From positions 1-11,024 of the forward strand of contig JAHIOK010000426.1 in NCBI GenBank assembly GCA_018895315.1: a stretch of DNA of 11,024 nucleotides, in the 5' to 3' direction. The number at the start of each line of letters is the position of its first letter. The first letter of the stretch is position 1. A program made the translations under genes and the position numbers. This document shows positions 5,777 to 11,024 of the stretch, piece after piece. The stretch comes from Actinomycetota bacterium (lineage in GTDB: Bacteria; Actinomycetota; Actinomycetes; Actinomycetales; Microbacteriaceae). The notes under the pieces are model-generated. The model searched no databases. It was not told the origin of the DNA and saw only the letters and a program-made list of their open reading frames with translations.

Positions 5777-6925
5777 TCAGGCCGCGGCGGGCTCTGCGAT
5801 GAAGGCCTGGCCGACTCCCGTGAGCACGAGGGCGCCCTCGTCGGCACTCGCGAAGACCGCCTGCCCGGGAGTGAGCGAGATCGACGCACCGGATGCCTCG
5901 GCCCGCACCGTGACGGCACCGACGGCCGCCAACACGATCGCGGGTCCGGTCATCTCGACGCGGCGCTCGGTCGCCGCTTCGGCCTGCACGCGCAGCAGCA
6001 TGAAGTCGGGAACGTCCGGAGCGAAGACGTCGATGCCGGCGGAGACCGGCGTGGCCGCGAGCATCGGAGCCGGCCCGGGCTCGGCATCGAGAATCCGCCG
6101 CAGCTCGTCGACGTCGACGTGCTTCGGGGTGAGTCCCCCGCGCAGCACGTTGTCGCTCGCGGCCATCAGCTCGACGCCGAGGCCCGAGAGGTAGGCGTGC
6201 AGGGCACCGGCCCGCACGTAAACCGCCTCGCCGCGCTGCAGGACGATGTAGTTCATCAACAGCGCGACCACCACTCCGGCATCCGCAGGGTAAGCATTAG
6301 AGAGCCGCCGGGCCACCTCGAACTCGGCGGCGAACTCCTCCGAGTGCGCGACACGCGCGGCGGCGATGATGCCGTCGACCTCCGGCGCGCCCGAGAGCAG
6401 CCAGGCGATCGTGTCGCCGAGGACTTCGGCACCGGATCCGCTGAGACGCGCGGCCAGAGCCGCCGGCCCCGCGGAGTCGCCGAGCGCGGCGACCAGGCGC
6501 CGGGTCGCGTCGAGGTCGCGGAGACCGGCGAGCGCCTCGAAGCGGTCGCTGAGGGCGACGATCAACTCCGGCTTGTGGTTGGCATCGCGGTAGTTGCGCT
6601 CCCCCGCGTCACGCGCAAGACCCGCGGCATCCTCACGGGCGAAGCCCTCTTCGGCCTGCGCCTTCGAGGGGTGCACCTGTATAGAGAGAGTGGATGCGGC
6701 GGCGAGCAGCTTCAGGAGGTAGGGCAGCGGTGCGCTCTCGTCCGTCGTGACGGCGTCGAGCGTGCGGCCACTGCCATCATCGATGCGGGCGGGGGAACCG
6801 GGATGATCGCCGAACCAGACCTCCGCCTCGGGCTCCCCGGTGGGCGCTCGGCCTTCGAGATCGGGAATCAGCGTCGCCGAACCCCACGCATTGGCGATGG
6901 GCGAGTTCGAGATGCGCACGAGCAT
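5777..6925 (-). CDS. manA: Mannose-6-phosphate isomerase, class I (ManA)
   Basis: The product is 382 residues, normal for the family. It is a cytosolic zinc enzyme that interconverts fructose-6-phosphate and mannose-6-phosphate, feeding GDP-mannose synthesis or mannose catabolism. Seen motifs: ANAWGS (11-16), EAEVWFGDHPGSPA (34-47), IQVHPSKAQAEEGF (82-95), NHKPE (116-120), AGALHAYLSG (239-248) and ASDNVLRGGLTPKHV (256-270). The expected zinc ligands are Q83, H85, E120 and H243, and the catalytic-region Arg is R262; all are present. The ATG at 6925 begins at the conserved N-terminal strand and has a TAGGCT box 7 nt upstream. GGGAGG also lies there but is too close (1 nt) to serve well. It diverges from the glycan operon across 41 bp. 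In mycobacteria manA belongs to the same block as manB, DUF3499 and whiB2. Confidence 0.96.
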   Translation of the reverse strand: MLVRISNSPIANAWGSATLIPDLEGRAPTGEPEAEVWFGDHPGSPARIDDGSGRTLDAVTTDESAPLPYLLKLLAAASTLSIQVHPSKAQAEEGFAREDAAGLARDAGERNYRDANHKPELIVALSDRFEALAGLRDLDATRRLVAALGDSAGPAALAARLSGSGAEVLGDTIAWLLSGAPEVDGIIAAARVAHSEEFAAEFEVARRLSNAYPADAGVVVALLMNYIVLQRGEAVYVRAGALHAYLSGLGVELMAASDNVLRGGLTPKHVDVDELRRILDAEPGPAPMLAATPVSAGIDVFAPDVPDFMLLRVQAEAATERRVEMTGPAIVLAAVGAVTVRAEASGASISLTPGQAVFASADEGALVLTGVGQAFIAEPAAA

Positions 6926-6932
6926 GCCTCCC

Positions 6933-6938
6933 AGCCTA
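6933..6938 (-). promoter_or_regulatory. Putative -10 box of manA (leaderless)
   Basis: TAGGCT on the minus strand ends 7 nt before the manA ATG, so transcription should start at or next to the start codon. A weak TTCAG-like -35 may overlap the divergent gene's promoter. Confidence 0.45.
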
Positions 6939-6951
6939 CGAGCGCGCCCGG

Positions 6952-6957
6952 TAGCCT
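6952..6957 (+). promoter_or_regulatory. Putative -10 box of the ligase-like gene
   Basis: TAGCCT ends 9 nt before the ATG at 6967. GAAGG (6958-6962) in between is a possible weak ribosome site. It is back to back with the manA -10 box, only 13 bp away. Confidence 0.4.
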
Positions 6958-6966
6958 GAAGGCACC

Positions 6967-8391
6967 ATGGCCGTGTTCACGAAGCATCCCGTGTCGGCGC
7001 CACCGGCGGCGCCGATCCGTGAGAAGACCGGCCACCTGCTGTTACGCGCCTGGTGCATCTTCATTCTCGGCTCCGTCATCGCAGGCGTCGGCTGGGTCAA
7101 TGCGGTCGGCGCCGTCGGCTCGGGACTGCTCGCCGCAGTGACGGGAGTCGTCTCGGCGGCGCTGTGGGCCCTGCGCCGCCCGCCCGTGCAATGGCGGCGG
7201 CTGCCCTGGTTCGCACTGGCGTATGTCGCATTCGCAGGGCTCTCGATGCTGTGGTCGGCGTGGCTCGAGACCTCGTTCCTCACCTGGCTGCTGCTCGTGG
7301 TCACGACGGGTCAGGCGATGTTCGTGGCGAGCGCGCTCACGTGGCGCGAACTCGTGCGCGCGCTGGCGTCGGCGCTCAAGTGGGTCGTGGCGCTGTCGCT
7401 GCTGTTCGAGATCGCAGTGGCGACGATCGTCGGCGGCCCCCTGCTCCCCGGTTTCGTCCGGCCGTCCGGACCAGTCGACCCGGATGCCACCTGGTCACGC
7501 GGCGAACTGTTCACGGGCGGACCCATCCAGGGCGTGTTCGGTAGCGCCGACCTGCTCGCGGCGGTGGCCCTCGTCGCGATCGTCGTGTTCGGCATCCGAT
7601 TCGCGTCCGACCCGCCGCACCGCCTGACGACGGGTGCGTGGATCGCGCTCGCGGCGTTCCTCATGATCCGGGCCGGGTCGACGACGGCGTACCTCACCGC
7701 ACTCGCGGTGGGCGTGGTGCTGGTCACGGTGATGCTCATGCGCACCTCACAGCGAGCAGGCGGCCGCACCCGGTACTACGCGGCGTATGCCGTGATCGCG
7801 GTGGGGAGTGCGGCAGCGATAGGGGTGTGGCGTGGCGAGATCTTCGCGCTGCTCGGGCGCGCGGCCGACCTCGCCGGCCGCGAGCACATCTGGGCCACGG
7901 TCCTCGAACACGCCGCTGAGCGGCCGGTCGCGGGATGGGGGTTGGCGACGCCGTGGCTCGCGACCGACCCGCTGCCCGGCGCCTGGATCGCCGGCGACGG
8001 CCAGCCCGCCATGCAGGCGTACAACATGTGGGTCGACGTGTTCCTGCAACTCGGATTCGTGGGGATCGTCCTGATGATCGGGATCTACCTCGCGGTGATC
8101 TGGCGCGCGTGGTTCTTCGCGATCGACCGGCCGCGCTGGGACCTCCGCGCCGACCGCCCCTACTCCCCCGTCACCGTCCTTCCGACCCTCATCGTGACGG
8201 TGCTCCTGGTGCAGGGCCTCGCCGAATCCGGACCGCTGCTGCTGTGGGGCTGGATGTTCATCGTCCTGTTCGGCTTCAAGATCAAGCAGGCACCGCTGGT
8301 CGGCGTCGGACCCGCGGAGCAGTCGCTCGCGATAGAGAGCGGCGAGTTCGTCCCGTCTTCCGCTCAGGATGCCCCGGGTCGCCCGCGCTAG
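6967..8391 (+). CDS. O-antigen ligase/polymerase-like (Wzy/WaaL fold) membrane protein
   Basis: The product is 474 residues with about 11-12 hydrophobic segments (for example 26-42, 46-68, 80-97, 103-124, 137-156, 193-210, 222-257, 270-287, 356-378 and two near 397-432). The large extracytoplasmic loop before the last helices carries the Wzy_C signature: GREHIW (304-309) followed by PVAGWG (320-325). Enzymes of this fold either polymerise lipid-linked glycan repeats or ligate a finished glycan to an acceptor outside the membrane. The later motif, usually His-Asn, is Y352-N353 here (MQAYNMWVD), so the His that WaaL enzymes use is missing. It is followed after 53 nt by the GlfT2-type gene on the same strand, so the likely substrate is a galactofuranose-containing wall glycan; that is inference. 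Start: ATG at 6967 with a TAGCCT box 9 nt upstream. Confidence 0.85.
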   Translation: MAVFTKHPVSAPPAAPIREKTGHLLLRAWCIFILGSVIAGVGWVNAVGAVGSGLLAAVTGVVSAALWALRRPPVQWRRLPWFALAYVAFAGLSMLWSAWLETSFLTWLLLVVTTGQAMFVASALTWRELVRALASALKWVVALSLLFEIAVATIVGGPLLPGFVRPSGPVDPDATWSRGELFTGGPIQGVFGSADLLAAVALVAIVVFGIRFASDPPHRLTTGAWIALAAFLMIRAGSTTAYLTALAVGVVLVTVMLMRTSQRAGGRTRYYAAYAVIAVGSAAAIGVWRGEIFALLGRAADLAGREHIWATVLEHAAERPVAGWGLATPWLATDPLPGAWIAGDGQPAMQAYNMWVDVFLQLGFVGIVLMIGIYLAVIWRAWFFAIDRPRWDLRADRPYSPVTVLPTLIVTVLLVQGLAESGPLLLWGWMFIVLFGFKIKQAPLVGVGPAEQSLAIESGEFVPSSAQDAPGRPR

Positions 8392-8394
8392 GAT
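8389..8394 (+). promoter_or_regulatory. Possible internal -10 box for the GlfT2-type gene
   Basis: TAGGAT overlaps the stop codon (TAG) of the ligase-like gene and is identical to the box before the Rv3259-like gene. A start near 8401 would give a leader of about 44 nt. It may instead be chance, since TAG is fixed by the stop. Confidence 0.25.
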
Positions 8395-8431
8395 TCACAC
8401 GGCCCGACGCCCCGGCGCCCGCCGCAGATCC

Positions 8432-8437
8432 CGGAGA
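8432..8437 (+). promoter_or_regulatory. Ribosome binding site setting the GTG start of the GlfT2-type gene
   Basis: CGGAGA lies 7 nt before the GTG at 8445. The reading frame stays open for over 500 nt upstream through the preceding gene, but no other start in the gap has such a site. It therefore decides the start. Confidence 0.6.
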
Positions 8438-8444
8438 CATTCAC

Positions 8445-10355
8445 GTGACCTACGTTTTGCAGAACCTCGTCTTCCCGCTCGAGCGCGATCCCGACCTGCT
8501 ACCGCTCTACGCCGATCCCGAAACCTGGTCGATCATCGACGAAGAGCCCGTGCGTGTGTCGAATGTGGCGCATCTGGGAAACATCCTCGGCCGCACACGT
8601 GCACGCATCGTCGCGGGACGCCGCGTATCACTCGGCACCTACTTCAACGGCTTCCCCGCCTCCTATTGGCAGCATTGGACCGCGGTACGCCAGGTCAGGC
8701 TGACCGTGCAGACGACGGGCACCGCCACCGTCCTGGTCTATCGCTCCAACGGCTCGGGCGTGCGCCAGCGCATCGATACCCGCGAGGTCGAGGGCGAGAG
8801 CACCAGCTCGTTCGACCTCGCGCTCGATCAGTACAGCGATGGCGGGTGGATCTGGTTCGACGTCGTCGCCGACGCCGAAGCCGCTGTGATCGAGGGGGCC
8901 ACGTGGACCACCGAGCAGGAACCGCCCCGCGGCGGCAAGGCCTCCCTCGGTATCACCACGTACAACAAGCCCGACTACTGCATCGGAACGCTCACGGCGT
9001 TGGCCGAGTCCCCCGGCGCGCTCGAACTGATCGACCGCATCTTCGTGATCGATCAGGGTGACCGGCGCGTCGACGCAGAGCCGGAGTATCCGCGTGTCGC
9101 CGCGGCGCTCGGAGACACGCTTCAGATCGTGACTCAGCCCAACCTGGGCGGGTCGGGCGGCTTCGCACGGGCCATGTCCGAGACGCTGAAGCGTCCGGAA
9201 AGCGGGTTCGTGCAGCTCCTCGACGACGACGTGCGGATCGAGCCGGAGTCGATCCGCCGATCGATCGTGTTCGGACAGTTCGCATCTACGCCGACCATCG
9301 TCGGCGCGCACATGTTCGATCTGCTCGACCGGCCGAAGCTGCACGCCTGGGCCGAGGTCCTCGACGAAGCACCGTTCATGTGGCGCACGCTCTACCAGGA
9401 GAAGATGCCCCACGACTTCAGCGCCGCGAATCTGCGTCAGACACCGATGCTGCACATGCGCCTGGATTCCGATTACAACGGTTGGTGGATGTGTCTGATC
9501 CCGGTCGAGGCGATTCGATCGACGGGGCTACCGCTTCCCGCATTCATCAAGTGGGACGATGCCGAATATTCCCTGCGAGCGCGAGAGTCCGGCGTCCCCA
9601 CCGTGTCCATGCCCGGCGTCGCACTCTGGCACGTCTCCTGGGTAGGCAAAGACGACTCCATCGACTGGCAGGCCTACTTCCACGCGCGTAATCGCATCGT
9701 GGCCGCTCTCTTGCACTCATCCGCCCCCCGCGGGGGCACCCTGCTCCGACACAGCATGCGTCTCGATCTCAAGCACCTGATGATGATGCAGTACTACCCC
9801 GTCGCTTTGCGTCACCGGGCGCTGCGCGACATCCTCTCGGGCCCCTCGCACATGCGCGCCAACCTGGCTACCGCGATGCCTGCGGCGCGCGCGCTCGCCG
9901 CGCAGTTCCCCGAAACGATCATCCACAAGGACACCGGCGTGCCTCTGCGTTCACGCAAGGGCCGGCAGGTCTTCACGCGGAGCCGCAGAGGAGTGTTCGA
10001 CAGTCCGACCGGGCTGCAGCTTCGATGGTTCACTCTGAGTAACGTCATCGCCCACTGGCTGCACGCACCGCGACCCGAGAATGTCGCGATGCCGGAGGTC
10101 GAGTTCGGCAAGGGTGATGCCCACTGGTGGCGAGTTCCGATCTACGACAGTGCACTCGTGAGCGCCGCTGACGGGTCGGGCAAGAACGTCTACATCAGAG
10201 ATAGAGCCAAATACCGTCGGATGCTGCTCGACAGCCTTCGCCTGCACAGGACGCTCCGCCAGAGATGGCCGGAGCTGTCGGCGCAGTATCGGGACGCGCT
10301 GCCCGAACTCGCCTCGCATGAAGCGTGGAAGACAACATTCGAGGAGGCGAAATGA
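8445..10355 (+). CDS. glfT2: GlfT2-type galactofuranosyltransferase
   Basis: The product is 636 residues from GTG, essentially the length of M. tuberculosis GlfT2 (637). GlfT2 is a cytosolic, membrane-associated GT2 enzyme that adds galactofuranose from UDP-Galf processively to a lipid-linked acceptor. Order of parts: an N-terminal beta-sandwich (about 1-160, with LGTYFNGFPASYWQHWT), the nucleotide-binding start SLGITTYNKPD (167-177), QPNLGGSGGFAR (231-242), the metal-binding triad DDD at 260-262 (LLDDDV), the catalytic acidic pair D371-D372 (IKWDDAEY), H396 (LWHVSW) as the third metal ligand, and an acceptor and C-terminal helical domain. All residues known to be essential in the mycobacterial enzyme are present. 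The gene sits between the ligase-like gene and a GT2 whose start overlaps its stop (ATGA). Finding it in a probable non-mycolate actinobacterium points to a wall galactan without the mycolyl-arabinan. Linkage specificity cannot be read from sequence. Confidence 0.93.
   Translation: MTYVLQNLVFPLERDPDLLPLYADPETWSIIDEEPVRVSNVAHLGNILGRTRARIVAGRRVSLGTYFNGFPASYWQHWTAVRQVRLTVQTTGTATVLVYRSNGSGVRQRIDTREVEGESTSSFDLALDQYSDGGWIWFDVVADAEAAVIEGATWTTEQEPPRGGKASLGITTYNKPDYCIGTLTALAESPGALELIDRIFVIDQGDRRVDAEPEYPRVAAALGDTLQIVTQPNLGGSGGFARAMSETLKRPESGFVQLLDDDVRIEPESIRRSIVFGQFASTPTIVGAHMFDLLDRPKLHAWAEVLDEAPFMWRTLYQEKMPHDFSAANLRQTPMLHMRLDSDYNGWWMCLIPVEAIRSTGLPLPAFIKWDDAEYSLRARESGVPTVSMPGVALWHVSWVGKDDSIDWQAYFHARNRIVAALLHSSAPRGGTLLRHSMRLDLKHLMMMQYYPVALRHRALRDILSGPSHMRANLATAMPAARALAAQFPETIIHKDTGVPLRSRKGRQVFTRSRRGVFDSPTGLQLRWFTLSNVIAHWLHAPRPENVAMPEVEFGKGDAHWWRVPIYDSALVSAADGSGKNVYIRDRAKYRRMLLDSLRLHRTLRQRWPELSAQYRDALPELASHEAWKTTFEEAK
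10342..10347 (+). promoter_or_regulatory. Ribosome binding site of the GlfT1-like gene
   Basis: AGGAGG lies 4 nt before the ATG at 10352, within the last codons of the GlfT2-type gene. It is the strongest Shine-Dalgarno sequence in the window and supports translation of the overlapping downstream gene. Confidence 0.65.
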
Positions 10356-11024
10356 CGACGGAATCCGACTTCGATCCGGCGAGCGCGACGATCGCGGTCG
10401 TGACCTACAACCGATCGAACCTCTTGACTCGTCTGCTCGAGAGCGTCATCGCGATGGACCCGAAGCCCGGCCACGTCGTGATCATCGACAACGCCTCCAC
10501 GGACGACACCACCGCGGTCGTCGAGTCCTATCGCGACCGGCTCGGCACCGAGCTCGTCTACCGACGCCTCGAGACCAACACAGGCGGCTCGGGCGGGTTC
10601 AGCGAAGGCATGCGCACGGCCTACGACCTCGGATCCACCTGGATCTGGCTCATGGACGACGACGTCGAGGTCATCTCCGATGGGCTCACCCGCATGGGCG
10701 CCTGGGCGCCGAGGTTCAAGAGCATCCAAGGCCGCCGTTACGACTTCGATGGCAGCGAGTTCTACTGGCAGTACCGACTGTCGATCCCGTTCGGCATCCC
10801 GATCCCGTTCGCTCCGGCTGGCTTCGATTCATCCGGCTACCGCGAGATGAACTCCGGATGCTTCGAGGGCATGTTCATCCACCGCGACATCGTGCAGCAG
10901 ATCGGCCTACCCGATCCCCGCTTCTTCATCTACTGGGACGACTCGATCTATGGATGGCTCGCCTCGTTGAAGACCCCGGCCGTGATCGTGAACGAGTTCG
11001 TCCTACGGCGCACGCGTGAGATCA
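10352..11024 (+). CDS. GlfT1-like GT2 glycosyltransferase (3' end outside window)
   Basis: The frame is open from ATG at 10352 to the window edge (224 codons plus one base), so the gene is cut by the window and not broken. Seen parts: ATIAVVTYNR (12-21), VVIIDNASTDDT (44-55), the TNTGGSGGFSEGM stretch (about 79-91), the metal-binding DDD at 102-104 (WLMDDDV), an MNSGCFEGMF segment, and FFIYWDDSIYGW with W195-D196-D197 as the expected catalytic acidic pair. NTGGSGGF plus DDD links it to the galactofuranosyl- and rhamnosyltransferase branch of GT2. GlfT1 in mycobacteria adds the first Galf residues to the linker for GlfT2 to extend, and this gene overlaps a GlfT2-type gene by 4 nt, so a priming role is likely. 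A rhamnosyltransferase acting on the same glycan is the alternative. Confidence 0.85.
   Translation, partial: MTTESDFDPASATIAVVTYNRSNLLTRLLESVIAMDPKPGHVVIIDNASTDDTTAVVESYRDRLGTELVYRRLETNTGGSGGFSEGMRTAYDLGSTWIWLMDDDVEVISDGLTRMGAWAPRFKSIQGRRYDFDGSEFYWQYRLSIPFGIPIPFAPAGFDSSGYREMNSGCFEGMFIHRDIVQQIGLPDPRFFIYWDDSIYGWLASLKTPAVIVNEFVLRRTREI

Noticed and set aside
7935..8444. N-terminal extension of the GlfT2-type protein back into the ligase-like gene
   Set aside because: The frame is open, but the translated part is Arg/Pro-rich with no homology pattern. GTG at 8445 has a good ribosome site and gives the family length.
1..11024. tRNA or rRNA genes, CRISPR arrays, insertion sequences, attachment sites
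   Set aside because: I looked for cloverleaf-like patterns, spaced direct repeats, transposase motifs and terminal inverted repeats and found none that hold up.

Overview
The window comes from a high-GC (about 69-70% by eye) actinobacterial chromosome. It most likely belongs to Microbacteriaceae, probably Microbacterium or a close relative. The reasons are the WhiB regulator, a DUF3499/Rv3259-like pair, a giant GT2-membrane fusion coupled to a DUF5719 protein, and the very GC-rich coding style. Family assignments rest on motifs read by eye; no database search was possible.

Layout. On the left, a small zinc-ribbon-like DUF3499 gene (minus, 38-244) diverges from an Rv3259-like 'metallopeptidase family' gene (plus, 363-803) that lacks a recognisable HExxH. 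After a 40-bp convergent gap comes a leftward unit: a 955-residue glycosyltransferase/membrane protein (5120-2253) overlapping by ATGA a secreted or anchored DUF5719 protein (2256-844). Upstream on the same strand are a WhiB2/WhmD-type iron-sulfur regulator (5537-5211) and the class I mannose-6-phosphate isomerase manA (6925-5777). manA diverges across only 41 bp from a rightward glycan operon: an O-antigen ligase/polymerase-like membrane protein (6967-8391), a GlfT2-type galactofuranosyltransferase (8445-10355), and a second GlfT1-like GT2 (from 10352, running off the right edge).

How it fits together. The left part corresponds in gene content to the mycobacterial Rv3255c-Rv3260c block (manA, manB, DUF3499, Rv3259, whiB2), so a phosphomannomutase gene may lie just beyond the left edge. 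The right part looks like an assembly line for a galactofuranose-containing wall glycan. A GlfT1-like enzyme would prime or extend the acceptor, the GlfT2-like enzyme would polymerise on the cytosolic face, and a Wzy/WaaL-fold protein would polymerise or ligate the polymer outside the membrane. ManA supplies mannose phosphate for sugar nucleotides. The GT-DUF5719 pair is a conserved but functionally obscure envelope module.

Regulatory signals. Five genes have a TANNNT -10-like hexamer 6-9 nt before the start codon, suggesting leaderless or near-leaderless transcripts. whiB instead has a good TTGACC-N17-TGTAAT promoter with a leader. No mobile elements, rRNA, tRNA or CRISPR arrays were seen. 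No stretch longer than 300 bp lacks a gene. The window is mostly core cell-envelope biology; the least understood parts are the GT-DUF5719 pair, the HExxH-less peptidase homologue and the ligase-like protein that lacks the usual HN motif.
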